Part shown: piece after piece, positions 42,617 through 51,375 of the stretch
Position numbering within the stretch: the stretch's first letter is position 1
Layout of the letters: each line of letters opens with the position of its first letter
From: Archangium sp.
GTDB taxonomy: Bacteria; Myxococcota; Myxococcia; Myxococcales; Myxococcaceae
Assembly: GCA_030695565.1 (NCBI GenBank)
Contig: JAUYRZ010000082.1
Coordinates: 37,219-101,218 of the forward strand
Direction of reading: 5' to 3'
DNA length: 64,000 bases
The notes under the pieces: model-generated
Told to the model about the DNA's origin: nothing
Database searches by the model: none
Seen by the model: the letters and a program-made list of their open reading frames with translations, nothing else
Position numbers and translations under genes: made by a program

Positions 42617-43294
42617 TCAGAGCACGACCAGCGAGCGTGCAATCGACGACTCACTGATCACCTTCGGCAACCAATCGCCTGCGGTCACGATCTCCATGTG
42701 GCCGCAGGCGGCGCGTTCATGCGTCACCTGCTCGCGCACTTCGGGCGGCAAAGAAACGCGCCAGGCTTCCGCCTTCACGAAGGTGTGCTGGCCCACGGCG
42801 CGCAGCACCGCTCCCGGCCGCTCCGTGAGCCAGCGCGTCCACGGCGCGGCGTCACCGTAGAAGCCATCGAGCAGCACCACCTCCTCCACGCGCGAGGAGC
42901 GAAGCCACGCCTTCAAGGTGCGGTTGCCTCCGCTGTGACCGATGACCAACACGGGCGCGGCGACCGGGGCCCCTACCCACTCGAGCAGCTCGTCGAGATC
43001 TCCGAACACCACCGGCTGATCAGCACCACTCGGCGCCGGCACGGCGATGAACAACGCATCCACCTCCGACTTCGCAAATTGCGCGGCGAGCTGGTGATTG
43101 GCGAACGCCGAGTCGACGTCGTCGCGATAGCCGTGCACGTACACGACGACCTTTTGCGGCGCGCTGCCCAATCGGCACCAGAGGTGCACAGGACCCCGCC
43201 GCGTGGTGAGGCGGACATGCTCACCCCCTTCGATCGACTGACCGGGAGGACACGGCGTGGAAGAGAGCAACGACAAGGTGAGCAGGGCGAGCAT
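42617..43294 (-). CDS. Secreted alpha/beta-hydrolase
   Basis: A 225-residue protein with an N-terminal signal-type sequence ([14 protein letters not shown]) and an alpha/beta-hydrolase domain: [10 protein letters not shown] (oxyanion region), [14 protein letters not shown] with nucleophile Ser in GHSGG, and a His in CGHMEIV. Substrate unknown. ATG at 43294 was chosen because it starts the signal peptide. It converges on the RtcB gene with a 3-nt gap and is divergent from the FHA activator. Confidence 0.75.
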   Translation of the reverse strand: MLALLTLSLLSSTPCPPGQSIEGGEHVRLTTRRGPVHLWCRLGSAPQKVVVYVHGYRDDVDSAFANHQLAAQFAKSEVDALFIAVPAPSGADQPVVFGDLDELLEWVGAPVAAPVLVIGHSGGNRTLKAWLRSSRVEEVVLLDGFYGDAAPWTRWLTERPGAVLRAVGQHTFVKAEAWRVSLPPEVREQVTHERAACGHMEIVTAGDWLPKVISESSIARSLVVL

Positions 43295-43448
43295 CCCCCT
43301 GTGCAATGCAGGCCTCGTACGGGCGGCCCCGTGGGAGGAAAGCACCCGCGATCCAGCCGTTTGCACGCCGGGGAACCGGTTGACGCTCGACGGCTGTCGT
43401 AACGTCGTGTTGCACGCCGCCACACCGTGTGACGATGCGCCCCGCCTC

Positions 43449-45302
43449 GTGAATCCTTCGACTCCCCGCCTCGCCGTGTTGTTTGGGCCCCGCCGTGGCG
43501 TGACGCGCGACGTCCATCAGCGCCTGGTGGTGGGGCGCGGCGTCGAGGCAGATCTCCAGCTCATCGACGAAAAGGTTTCGCGAGAACACTGCGTGTTCGA
43601 ACCACGCGACACGACGGTGGTCGTGCGTGATCTCGGCTCGCGCAACGGCACCTGGGTCAACGGCGAACGGCTGACCGGACCTCACGTGCTCGCGCCGAAC
43701 GATACGGTGGGTATCGGCGAAACGCTCGTCGTGTACTCACCCGACGTCGAAGCGCTGCTCGCACGCGATGGTGACTCGACGTTGATCACCAGCCGGGCCA
43801 GCACGCTCGGCCTGACCACTTCGGCCGCGGAGAGCCCGAACGCCGATGCCTGGGCGCAGGCGGGCAAATTGATGCTCGAGTCGGCGCTCGCTGCGAGCCG
43901 TGACGATGCGGCGCAGAAGCTCGCGCGCGCCGTGCTCGCCGGGCTGACCTGTGACGAGGTGCTGCTCTGCACGCGCACCGCGGAAGGTGCGTTGCGGCCC
44001 TGGGTGGGCATTCCCTCGGGCGTGGTGATGTCGATCAACCCGGCGTTGGCTGAGCTCGCGGTGAAACAACAACGCGCGGTGTCGGTGGAAGAAGCGCAGC
44101 CGCGCGCCTTGCGAGATGAGCTCACCACCCGGGTGAGCAGCCGCCGCGCGTTCGTCTTGTGTGCGCCCCTGGTCTCTCCGCTGGGAACCGCTGGAGTGGT
44201 CTTCGCCGCACGTTCCACGCCGTTCGACTCGAAGGAGCTCGCGCTCGCCACCGTGCTGGCCACCGCGGTCGCTCCGTCGTTGCGCGCGGTGCCCTCGAGC
44301 GTGGCGCCGGTGCGGGAAGAACTGGTCGCGCAAAGCGCCTCGATGAAAGAAGCGGTGCGCATCGCGCGGCAGGTCGCGCCCACCACTTCGACCGTGCTGC
44401 TCACCGGAGAAAGTGGCACCGGCAAGGAAGAGCTCGCAGCGCTCATTCATCGCAGCAGCAAACGCGCGCAGGGTCCGTTCGTGGCGCTCAACTGCGGCGC
44501 GATTCCGCGTGAGCTGGCCGAGTCGGAGCTGTTCGGTCACGAGAAGGGCGCGTTCACCGGCGCCTCTCAGCAACACGCCGGCGTGTTCGAGCGGGCTGAT
44601 GGTGGGACGCTGTTCCTCGACGAGGTGGGTGAGCTCCCGCTCGAGCTGCAGGTGAAGTTGTTGCGTGTGCTCGAGGAGAAGCTGGTGTTGCGCGTGGGTG
44701 GGCGCGCGCCTTCGACCGTCGATGCGCGCATCGTGTGTGCGACCAATCGTGATCTCGAGAAGGAGATCAGCACCGGACGCTTTCGGGCCGACCTGTACTG
44801 GCGGCTCAACGTGGTGCGCATCGCGCTCGAGCCGCTCCGGAAGCGTGCGGACGATGTGCCTGCGCTGGCAGCCCGGCTGCTCGCGCGGCACTCGGCGTCG
44901 CTGGGGCGCAGGCCGCCCGAAGTGAGCGCGGAGGCGTTGCAGGCGCTCGCTGGGTATTCGTGGCCCGGGAACGTGCGGCAGCTGGCCAACGCGTTGGAGC
45001 GGGCGCTGGTGCTCAAGAGTGATGAGTCGGAGGTGACGCTGGCGGATCTGCCGCCTGAGTTGGTGGCGCCCGGTGAGAGCCGCGCACCGGCGGATGGAAG
45101 GCGCACGCTGGGTGAGCTGATTGCGGCGTTGGAGCGTGAGCAGATCGCGCTCGCGATGAAACGAGCGCGTGGCGTGAAGGCGCAAGCGGCGGAGGCGCTC
45201 GGCATCTCGCGGCCGACGCTCGATCGCAAGCTCGAGGAGTACAAGATCGACTGGCTCGCGGAGTCCCCCTCTCCCTGCGAAGCGGGGAGAGGGTCGGGGT
45301 GA
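43449..45302 (+). CDS. FHA-GAF-sigma54 activator (AAA+)
   Basis: A 617-residue transcription activator. Domains: FHA (residues ~7-98, with [14 protein letters not shown] and [18 protein letters not shown], which read phosphothreonine), a GAF-like domain (~130-285), AAA+ (~295-520) with Walker A GESGTGKE (320-327) and the sigma-54 contact GAFTGA (367-372), and a Fis-type HTH near the end ([16 protein letters not shown]). It would activate sigma-54 promoters in response to phosphorylation by Ser/Thr kinases; the next gene encodes one. Start is GTG. The last codons ([12 protein letters not shown]) come from the palindromic repeat. Confidence 0.9.
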   Translation: MNPSTPRLAVLFGPRRGVTRDVHQRLVVGRGVEADLQLIDEKVSREHCVFEPRDTTVVVRDLGSRNGTWVNGERLTGPHVLAPNDTVGIGETLVVYSPDVEALLARDGDSTLITSRASTLGLTTSAAESPNADAWAQAGKLMLESALAASRDDAAQKLARAVLAGLTCDEVLLCTRTAEGALRPWVGIPSGVVMSINPALAELAVKQQRAVSVEEAQPRALRDELTTRVSSRRAFVLCAPLVSPLGTAGVVFAARSTPFDSKELALATVLATAVAPSLRAVPSSVAPVREELVAQSASMKEAVRIARQVAPTTSTVLLTGESGTGKEELAALIHRSSKRAQGPFVALNCGAIPRELAESELFGHEKGAFTGASQQHAGVFERADGGTLFLDEVGELPLELQVKLLRVLEEKLVLRVGGRAPSTVDARIVCATNRDLEKEISTGRFRADLYWRLNVVRIALEPLRKRADDVPALAARLLARHSASLGRRPPEVSAEALQALAGYSWPGNVRQLANALERALVLKSDESEVTLADLPPELVAPGESRAPADGRRTLGELIAALEREQIALAMKRARGVKAQAAEALGISRPTLDRKLEEYKIDWLAESPSPCEAGRGSG

Positions 45303-45306
45303 GGGG
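45265..45306. repeat. Palindromic GC-rich repeat at a gene 3' end
   Basis: CCCCCTCTCCCTGCGAAGCGGGGAGAGGG then TCGGGGTGAGGGG. It covers the end of the FHA-sigma54 activator gene and supplies its last codons. It is followed 21 nt later by an inverted copy. Confidence 0.8.
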
Positions 45307-45327
45307 CCTTCGTGGCACGCAGGTGAG

Positions 45328-45375
45328 CCCCTCACCCGGCCTGCGGCCGACCTCTCCCCGCTGCGCAGGGCGAGG
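45328..45375. repeat. Inverted copy of the palindromic repeat
   Basis: CCCCTCACCCGGCCTGCGGCCGACCTCTCCCCGCTGCGCAGGGCGAGG, opposite in orientation to the copy at 45265-45306. Together the two make an inverted pair 21 bp apart between the activator and kinase genes. Confidence 0.8.
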
Positions 45376-45387
45376 TGACAAAAGATC

Positions 45388-46623
45388 ATGAACTTCCTCT
45401 GCCCTAGCTGCCGCACCCCGCTCCCGCGGAGCAACCCCGAGCACGTCACCTGCTCCGGCTGTGGTGTCTCGGTCGATCTCACCCGCGTCGACACCGCCCC
45501 CGGCCAGGCGCGGCTCTGGCCTGAGATCGACCTCAGCCAGGAGACGCTCAGCGGCTACGCGCTGATCAAGCTGCTCGGCAGCGGCGGCATGGGCTCGGTC
45601 TACGAAGCGCGTGCCCCCGACGGCTCCATCGTCGCGCTCAAGGTGCTCTCCCCGCTGCTCGCCGCGGAGCCCGCCCTCCGAGAACGTTTTCGCCGCGAAG
45701 CCCGCGCGCTCTCGGCCATCTCGCATCACGGCGTCGTGAAGATGCTCGGTGAAGGAGAAGAGAACTCCTTCTGCTGGTACGCGATGGAGCGCGTCACCGG
45801 CACCGACCTGCGCGAACGGCTCAAGTCAGGCCCCCTGCCCGTGAACGAAGTCATCGCGCTGGCGAAGGCCCTGTTCGATGCGCTCGAGGTGGTTCACGCC
45901 GGGGGCTTCGTCCACCGCGACGTGAAGCCGAGCAACATCCTGCTCTCAGCGGAAGGCCCGAAGCTCTGCGACTTCGGCATCGCGCGCCTCGAAGGCTCGA
46001 GCACGTTGACCGAGTCAGCCGCGCTCCTGGGCTCGCTGCGCTACATGGCGCCCGAACAGCGTTGGGGAAAGAGCGATGAACGCAGCGACCTCTACGCGCT
46101 CGGCGTGGTGCTGCACGAAACACTCGCGCTGGGCGTGCCGGGCGAAAAGCCGCTCCCTTCGAGCACGCCGGGGTCGTTGACGCGGCTCATCTCCAAACTG
46201 ACGCAAGCCTCACCCGTGCTGCGGCCCCAATCAGCAGCGCTCGCGCGGCGCATGTTGCTCGGCTCCTCGAGGCGGCCACTCCTGCTGGGTGCCGCGGTGT
46301 TGCTGGTCGCGATCGTCGGTGGGGTTGCGCTGTGGCCGCGCGACGAAACGACGCCTCAGCCGCGCGTGGAGAGCTTCATCGATGCGGGCCCAGGCCCCGA
46401 GCTGGCGGTTCTCGCTCCCGATGCGGGAGTGGAAGAAGTCGATGCGGGTCTGCTCACCGAACTGCAGCCCGTCGATGCGGGCCTTTTCTTCGACAGCGTG
46501 TCGACGCTCGGCACGGGGACCAAGGGCACCTTCCGGGGAACGGTGAAGCCGAAGCCCGTGAAGAAGCCGGTCTCGAAGGTGAAGAGCAAGATGCCGACGC
46601 TCAAGCCTGAACCTGACAAATAA
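45388..46623 (+). CDS. Ser/Thr protein kinase with N-terminal zinc ribbon
   Basis: A 411-residue membrane kinase. Residues 5-25 form a CxxC...CxxC zinc ribbon (CPSC, CSGC). Kinase domain 57-290: glycine loop LGSGGMGSVYEA, Lys85 (VALK), catalytic HRDVKPSN (176-183), DFG (195-197) and APEQ. One transmembrane helix (297-316) leads to a periplasmic Asp-Ala-Gly-rich tail and Pro/Lys-rich end. The gene is 85 nt after the FHA activator, whose FHA domain could bind its phosphorylated form. Confidence 0.9.
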   Translation: MNFLCPSCRTPLPRSNPEHVTCSGCGVSVDLTRVDTAPGQARLWPEIDLSQETLSGYALIKLLGSGGMGSVYEARAPDGSIVALKVLSPLLAAEPALRERFRREARALSAISHHGVVKMLGEGEENSFCWYAMERVTGTDLRERLKSGPLPVNEVIALAKALFDALEVVHAGGFVHRDVKPSNILLSAEGPKLCDFGIARLEGSSTLTESAALLGSLRYMAPEQRWGKSDERSDLYALGVVLHETLALGVPGEKPLPSSTPGSLTRLISKLTQASPVLRPQSAALARRMLLGSSRRPLLLGAAVLLVAIVGGVALWPRDETTPQPRVESFIDAGPGPELAVLAPDAGVEEVDAGLLTELQPVDAGLFFDSVSTLGTGTKGTFRGTVKPKPVKKPVSKVKSKMPTLKPEPDK

Positions 46624-46624
46624 A

Positions 46625-46652
46625 CGCCACCCGTCGGGAAGACCGGGTGGCG
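46625..46652. terminator. Hairpin between kinase and YsnF-like genes
   Basis: Perfect 9-bp stem CGCCACCCG / CGGGTGGCG with a 10-nt loop, starting 2 nt after the kinase stop codon and 17 nt from the end of the convergent stress-protein gene. Likely a shared bidirectional terminator; no U tract. Confidence 0.55.
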
Positions 46653-46668
46653 ATGCCAAGGCGAGGCG

Positions 46669-47682
46669 TCAGTACTTGCTGCCGCCACCGAACGCGTGAC
46701 GGATGGAATCCTTGAACCGGTCCCACGCGCTGCCGGGATATCGGCTCTCCCAATCGGACCTCAGCTCAGGCTCGACCGCGTCCCAGTCACGGCCCTGGTA
46801 GAGCGTGCTGGAAGCGGCGGTCGACCCGTACTCGTAGGCCGGCGCGAAGTCTTCCCAACTGCCGAGCGCTCCGTAGTTCTGCTGCCAGTGCTGACGGTAC
46901 TGATCATTCCACGCTCCCGTGCGCTCGACGTCGACGTCGGTGCGGCGGGCCGTCTCGCGGATCTTCTCCTTGCGCTGCGTCACCTGTTTGCCGACGCGGA
47001 CCTCTTCGACCACGCGGGCCTTCTTGGAGACCACGGCCTCTTCAGATCGCTCGCGCAGCTCGGCCGAACCTTCCTTGAAGGCGCCCAGGTCTGCGTCGGT
47101 CGCTGGCTTGTCGACGGGGATGCGCTCCACCACGATCTGCTCTTCACGCAGGGTGATGTCTTCTTCGATGGGCACCTCGGAGACGCGCTGGAAGATGCGC
47201 ACACCGCCCCGCTGCACTTCGCGTTTGCCGATCTTCACCTCCTCTTCGATGACCGGAATCGAACGGCTCTCGTCCGACTCGAAAATGGGCTCCCCCGCAG
47301 AGATGCCTCCGCTCTCCTGTGCCTCGCTGCCCAGCCATTCGGAGCTGCGCTCATCGAGGTCCAGCGGGTGGTGATGACTCATCACCTCCGAAGCGATCTC
47401 GCTCTTCTCGTCCGTCGCGGCGATGGCGGTGACCACGTAGTTCCCGTGGCGCACCGCCTCGTCGTACAGGCGGATGTCATCGCGATCATCCGTACCGAAG
47501 AGCCGGTTGAAGAAGCCTTTCAAGCCTGCTTCGGGTTCACGATCCTGGTTGAGCCTGGCCGCGCTCTCTTCCTCGGCGCTCAACCGCACTTCGCTCTTGT
47601 CGAAGCCGGCGACGAGCAACTCGTTCACCGTGCTTTGGGCCTCATTGTATTCGTCGAACACCGCTACCACTGCGTTAGCCAT
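46669..47682 (-). CDS. YsnF/AvaK-type (DUF2382) stress protein
   Basis: A 337-residue protein. The N-terminal ~90 residues form a small alpha/beta domain (VVAVFDEYNEAQSTVNELLVAGF, AVRHGNYVVTAIA) like general stress protein 17M. The central part (~150-260) is the DUF2382 repeat: IPVIEEEVKIGKREVQRGGV, EEDITLREEQIVVERIPVDK, KKARVVEEVRVGKQV. The C-terminus is Tyr/Trp-rich. AGGAGG with 5-nt spacing precedes the ATG at 47682. The upstream DUF2382 gene ends inside it by 8 nt. Confidence 0.8.
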   Translation of the reverse strand: MANAVVAVFDEYNEAQSTVNELLVAGFDKSEVRLSAEEESAARLNQDREPEAGLKGFFNRLFGTDDRDDIRLYDEAVRHGNYVVTAIAATDEKSEIASEVMSHHHPLDLDERSSEWLGSEAQESGGISAGEPIFESDESRSIPVIEEEVKIGKREVQRGGVRIFQRVSEVPIEEDITLREEQIVVERIPVDKPATDADLGAFKEGSAELRERSEEAVVSKKARVVEEVRVGKQVTQRKEKIRETARRTDVDVERTGAWNDQYRQHWQQNYGALGSWEDFAPAYEYGSTAASSTLYQGRDWDAVEPELRSDWESRYPGSAWDRFKDSIRHAFGGGSKY

Positions 47683-48088
47683 GACGGCCTCCTGGAGTTT
47701 TTTCGTCGAACCGCTCAACGGACACTTCTTCTGATTTGAGGCTCACGCGCTGCGGCTGGTGTACCTGCCGCTGCCGCCTGGTGATGCGAACCTCTTCTTT
47801 CAACCGGAGCCGCTTCTCGAACACCAACACCTCTTCGAGGACCGGGACGACGAGCGTCTCGCCCTCGTAGTGCTGCTGCGGTTCCGGGCCACTGACGATC
47901 CGATCGATCGGGATGCGCTCGACCGTCAGCTCTTCGTGCATCAACGGCGTGTCGACTTCTTCTTCACGTTCGGTGACACGCTTGTCGATGCGAACGCCGC
48001 GCCCGGTGTCGACCCAGTGGCGGCCGACCTCGACGGTCTCCTGCACGACCGGCACGGTGAGCTGCTCTGCCTCGTCAGTTGGACGCAC
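47675..48088 (-). CDS. DUF2382-only protein
   Basis: A 137-residue protein made of DUF2382 repeats alone: VVQETVEVGRHWVDTGRGV, HEELTVERIPIDRIV, VVPVLEEVLVFEKRLRLKEE. It lacks the alpha/beta head of the next gene. Start is GTG at 48088 with GGGGGA 6 nt upstream. Coupled to the downstream stress-protein gene by an 8-nt overlap. Such proteins are tied to oxidative or desiccation stress in other bacteria; the molecular role is unknown. Confidence 0.75.
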   Translation of the reverse strand: MRPTDEAEQLTVPVVQETVEVGRHWVDTGRGVRIDKRVTEREEEVDTPLMHEELTVERIPIDRIVSGPEPQQHYEGETLVVPVLEEVLVFEKRLRLKEEVRITRRQRQVHQPQRVSLKSEEVSVERFDEKTPGGRHG

Positions 48089-48190
48089 GGCGGTCCCCCG
48101 TTCATTCGTGTCACTGCGAGTTTGAGTAACTGGTGCGACCTGCGCCCGCAGAGGCCGAACAGGCCCGACCTTCCAGTCAGCGACTCAAGG

Positions 48191-48218
48191 GCTCGCCCCT
48201 CACCCCGCTTCGCAGCGG
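48191..48218. repeat. Palindromic GC-rich repeat, degenerate copy
   Basis: GCTCGCCCCTCACCCCGCTTCGCAGCGG, a partial copy of the repeat family in the gap between the DUF2382 and YkgJ genes. A second half (CTTCGCAGGGAGAGGGGGCG) lies at 48342-48361, as if an element had been split by about 120 bp. Confidence 0.5.
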
Positions 48219-48341
48219 TACAGGCCCCGGAATCTTCGTGTGGTAACGAAGAAGAGGGGGACGGATGGCGAGCATGCAGGGCGACTCCGACTGCACGCAG
48301 AAGCTGGTGCGCGGCCGCACCTTCCGCAAGGCGCTCGAATC

Positions 48342-48361
48342 CTTCGCAGGGAGAGGGGGCG
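48342..48361. repeat. Palindromic GC-rich repeat, half element
   Basis: CTTCGCAGGGAGAGGGGGCG, the right half of the repeat type, next to the stop of the YkgJ-family gene. Confidence 0.4.
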
Positions 48362-48366
48362 CAGGA

Positions 48367-48843
48367 TCAGATTCCGGTGCGCGGGCCGTCGGGCCAGTGG
48401 ATCCACTCGTCGAGAAAGTCGTGCACCGACTCGAGCGCGGTGAGCGATGCGTCGTTGGGCGACTTGCCGCGTGCTGCCTGCTGCGTCGCGCGCTGGAGCA
48501 CCGGCTCAGGCCCGGGCCAGGTGGTGCGCAACACCTCGAGCCGGCGCTGCGCTTCACGCACGAGCTCGAGGGCTTTGGGGAACTCGACTTCGCCTTGTTC
48601 CAGCCGATGGCCCAGATGACAGACGAACTTGCGGCAGCCACCGGGGCGCTCTTTGTAGACGGTGCAGCAGCGGGCCTCGAGCTTCGAGCACGGCAGACGC
48701 ATGGCGAGCCGGCCTGACTGATTCACGACCGGCAGGTTGAGCGCTTCGTGTTGAGCGACTTCGTGCGGCTCGACCGGGAGAAAACGGAAGAGTGTGCCGT
48801 CGCAGCACAGGCCACATTCCACGCAGAGCGCCGAGAGCGTCAC
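48367..48843 (-). CDS. YkgJ-family Cys-rich metal-binding protein
   Basis: A 158-residue protein opening with CVECGLCCDG, followed by Cys residues in LPCSKLEARCCTVYKERPGGCRKFVCHLG, the CxxCxxCC...C pattern of the YkgJ zinc- or iron-chelating domain. These are often taken as Fe-S cluster or zinc-binding proteins of unknown function. The rest is helical. It is divergent from the membrane protein at 49 kb. Confidence 0.75.
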   Translation of the reverse strand: MTLSALCVECGLCCDGTLFRFLPVEPHEVAQHEALNLPVVNQSGRLAMRLPCSKLEARCCTVYKERPGGCRKFVCHLGHRLEQGEVEFPKALELVREAQRRLEVLRTTWPGPEPVLQRATQQAARGKSPNDASLTALESVHDFLDEWIHWPDGPRTGI

Positions 48844-49091
48844 ATCACCACCCTACTCACTCCGTGCAGCAGTTCGCTCAACCAGCTCAGATGCCCCGGC
48901 GCTCCGGGCAGGCCGAGGGGTGCAGCCCGTGCGGCGCGGAGGGGCGGACGGTCGAAAGGTGGAACCAGACGGTCACCCCGTCTTGTGGTTCGCTGCGCCG
49001 CGATGAAGAAGAGGCTGCTGGGCTCTTGCTGATCGGGTTGCCAACACGTGAGGCCCTCACCCCGACCCTCTCCCGAAGGGAGAGGGAGCTC
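48844..49091. other. Divergent leader region ending in a repeat
   Basis: 248 bp with no gene, no RNA gene and no clear promoter recognised. The last 35 bp are a palindromic repeat. Confidence 0.35.
49054..49088. repeat. Palindromic GC-rich repeat overlapping a ribosome site
   Basis: CCCTCACCCCGA then a perfect 9-bp hairpin CCCTCTCCC-GAA-GGGAGAGGG (49066-49086), just before ATG 49092. The GGGAGAGGGAG strand lies where the Shine-Dalgarno sequence of the next gene should be, so it may control translation as well as transcription. Confidence 0.75.
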
Positions 49092-50075
49092 ATGCGGTAT
49101 CGCGTGCTCGTGGTGCTCGCGCATGTCGCGACGGTGGTGATCACCTGGCCGCTGTGGACCGCGCATGAGCTGCCACCCATGTTGCCCGCACTGCCGTTGC
49201 CTTCGTTCGGCGTCGGCGTGCCCCTGCTGCTCACCATCGTCGCGCAGCTCTGGTTTCCCAAACGCGCCCTCGCCGCCTACGCCGCTGTGCTGCTCTACGC
49301 GTGCAGCTGCGACGAGACCCGGCTGCAACCGCAGTTCTTCTCCTTCGCCTTCCTCACCATCGCCACCTGGCCCGAACGGGGCGCGCAGTTTCTCGGCCGC
49401 GCGCACGTGGTGATCCTCTGGCTCTGGGCCGGTGCCCTCAAGCTGCTCAGCCCCGCCTTCATCTACCTGCTGGGTCCCCTCTTCGTGCGTCAGGTGTGGC
49501 ACGACGCACCCGAATGGGTGCTGGCCATCGCCGGCATTCTGCTCGCGCTCGGCGAATACCTGCTCGCGCTGCTGGTGCTCTCCCCCCAGAACCGCCGCTA
49601 CGCGGGCGCGGCTGCCTTCCTCATGCACGTGGGCATTCTCTCCACGCTCGCGGCGGGCCGAAACGAGAACGCCTCCATCTGGCCGTGGAACTTCGCGCTC
49701 GCGCTCTCCGGTGCCGCCCTGTTCATGCCGTGGGAAGGCTCGGCGTGGACCGACTTTCAGAGCCAGTCGCGCTTCGTGAAGGCGCTCACGCTCACCCTGC
49801 TGCTCTCGCCCTTCGGCTGGTACTTCGGCCTCGTCGATGCGTACCTGAGCAACCACCTCTACTCCGTCGACGTACCGGTGCCCGACGCGCCGAGCAAACC
49901 GTTCCGCGCCACGTGGAAGTACCTGCACGTGCCGATTCCCCCTGAACACCGGCTCTTTCACCGGTTGTTCGACGCCACGTGCCGCCCCGGCGAGGTGCTC
50001 ACCGTCAGGGAGACCCGCACCTTCCTCGCGGGCACCACCGAGCGGCCTTGCCCCCGCACCGCCCGGGCGCGCTGA
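49092..50075 (+). CDS. Multi-pass membrane protein, unknown family
   Basis: A 327-residue protein with seven or eight hydrophobic segments, for example VLVVLAHVATVVITWPLW, VVILWLWAGALKLLSPAFI, WVLAIAGILLALGEYLLALL and ALTLTLLLSPFGWYFGLVD. The layout resembles small DoxX/HTTM-like membrane proteins, but no catalytic residue was seen and the match is weak. The ribosome site GGGAG comes from the repeat element just upstream. No clear function. Confidence 0.6.
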   Translation: MRYRVLVVLAHVATVVITWPLWTAHELPPMLPALPLPSFGVGVPLLLTIVAQLWFPKRALAAYAAVLLYACSCDETRLQPQFFSFAFLTIATWPERGAQFLGRAHVVILWLWAGALKLLSPAFIYLLGPLFVRQVWHDAPEWVLAIAGILLALGEYLLALLVLSPQNRRYAGAAAFLMHVGILSTLAAGRNENASIWPWNFALALSGAALFMPWEGSAWTDFQSQSRFVKALTLTLLLSPFGWYFGLVDAYLSNHLYSVDVPVPDAPSKPFRATWKYLHVPIPPEHRLFHRLFDATCRPGEVLTVRETRTFLAGTTERPCPRTARAR

Positions 50076-50118
50076 TCGTCATTTCCAAACGGTTGGCCGG
50101 GCAGTAGGCGTGCGCTCC

Positions 50119-51276
50119 ATGAACGCTGCTGTCATCGACGTCCGCCCTGTTCGAACCAAGAAGGAGCAGGAGGTCTTCCTGCACGTGCCGTGGTCCGTCG
50201 GCATGGATCAAGAGAAGAACTGGGTGCCGCCGCTGCTGGACGACTACCGCAAGCAGCTCGACCCCAAGAAGAGCGTCTTCCTCGCTCACGGCGAGCTGGA
50301 GGCGTGGACCGCTTTCGAGAACGGCAAGCCGGTGGGCCGCATCAGCGCGCAGATCGACTTCGACTTCGACAAGACCTGGCCGGAAGATCCCAAGACCGCG
50401 TTCTTCGGCTTCTTCGAGTGCGCCGACAAACCGGAGGTCGCCAAGGCGCTCTTCGCGGTCGCTGAAGAGTGGGCGCGCAAGAAGGGCCGCGTGCGCATGC
50501 GGGGGCCGTTCACGCTCGACTCCAAGGGTGAGGCGGGCGTGCTCATCGAAGGGTTCGAGAAGCCCTCGATGATCGGCACCACCTGGAACCGCCCCTTCAT
50601 GGACGCGCTCATTCTGGGCTCGGGCTACCAGAAGGCGAAGGACCTGCTGGGCTGGTGGTACACGGCCGGCACCCCCATCGACGATCTCACCACGCGCGTG
50701 GCGAAGAAGACCCGCGAGCTGCCCAACGTGAAGATCCGCATGATGGACATCAAGGAGATCCGCCGCGACGCGGGCATCATCCAGGAGGTCTACAACGAGG
50801 CCTGGAAGAACAACTGGAACTTCACTCCGTTCACCAACATGGAGCTGGAGGTCATCGCCAACGAGTACAAGCTCTTCATCGACACCCAGCTCACGTACGT
50901 GGCTGAAGTCGATGGCAAGCCGGCAGCGATCCTCTTCGCGATCCCCGACATCAACGAGCTCATCGGTGACTTCAAGGGCGAGCTGATGCGCAACCCCATC
51001 AACCTCGTCAAGTTGCTCTGGCGCCTCAAGTTCAACCGCCCCAAGAACGCCCGGCTCATTCTGCTGGGCATCAAGGACGAGTTCCGCGCCTCGCGAAAGT
51101 ACGGCGCACTGGCGGCCGTGCTCTACGAAGAGATCAGCAAGCGCGGCTCGGCGGCCGGTTACGGCGCAGGCGAGCTCTCGTGGACGCTCGAAGACAACAC
51201 GCAGATCAACCGCGGCATCGAGCGCATGAACGCCAAGGTCTACAAGAAGTGGCGCATGTACGAGCGGGCGCTCTGA
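50119..51276 (+). CDS. GNAT-like acetyltransferase family protein
   Basis: A 385-residue soluble protein. The C-terminal half (residues ~210-330) has a GNAT-type look, with IQEVYNEAWKNNWNFTPFTN, QLTYVAEVDGKPAAILFAIP and RNPINLVKLLWRLKFN; the N-terminal half is related in style (LHVPWSVGMDQEKNWVPPLL, GKPVGRISAQIDFDF). It resembles the family of conserved hypothetical proteins with a GNAT fold of about 380 residues. Start ATG 50119 is chosen over GTG 50110. Substrate unknown. A short hairpin and T8 run end the gene. Confidence 0.7.
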   Translation: MNAAVIDVRPVRTKKEQEVFLHVPWSVGMDQEKNWVPPLLDDYRKQLDPKKSVFLAHGELEAWTAFENGKPVGRISAQIDFDFDKTWPEDPKTAFFGFFECADKPEVAKALFAVAEEWARKKGRVRMRGPFTLDSKGEAGVLIEGFEKPSMIGTTWNRPFMDALILGSGYQKAKDLLGWWYTAGTPIDDLTTRVAKKTRELPNVKIRMMDIKEIRRDAGIIQEVYNEAWKNNWNFTPFTNMELEVIANEYKLFIDTQLTYVAEVDGKPAAILFAIPDINELIGDFKGELMRNPINLVKLLWRLKFNRPKNARLILLGIKDEFRASRKYGALAAVLYEEISKRGSAAGYGAGELSWTLEDNTQINRGIERMNAKVYKKWRMYERAL

Positions 51277-51284
51277 TTTTTTTT
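51262..51284 (+). terminator. Possible intrinsic terminator at the acetyltransferase gene end
   Basis: A very short GC stem (GAGC-GGGC-GCTC) inside the last codons, followed directly by TGA and a run of eight T. The T run is the clearest of its kind in the window, but the stem is only 4-5 bp. Confidence 0.45.
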
Positions 51285-51347
51285 GGGTCACTCGACGCGC
51301 CGCTTCGCTGTGCGTCGTCTCGCGCAGCCTTCGGCCGCTGGCGGCTC

Positions 51348-51375
51348 GTTCTGATCAGGCTGGGCTGATCAGAAC
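51348..51375. terminator. Perfect 11-bp hairpin overlapping a stop codon
   Basis: GTTCTGATCAG-GCTGGG-CTGATCAGAAC, overlapping the stop codon of the minus-strand nucleotidase/barrel gene and 72 nt after the plus-strand acetyltransferase gene. A good bidirectional terminator candidate. Confidence 0.6.

Noticed and set aside
43257..43448. In-frame extension of the FHA-sigma54 activator
   Set aside because: It overlaps the divergent hydrolase gene and does not look like protein; FHA begins soon after GTG 43449.
51290..51347. GC-rich segment after the acetyltransferase gene as a possible second repeat family
   Set aside because: It looks like sequences repeated in other GC-rich genomes but only one copy was noticed here.
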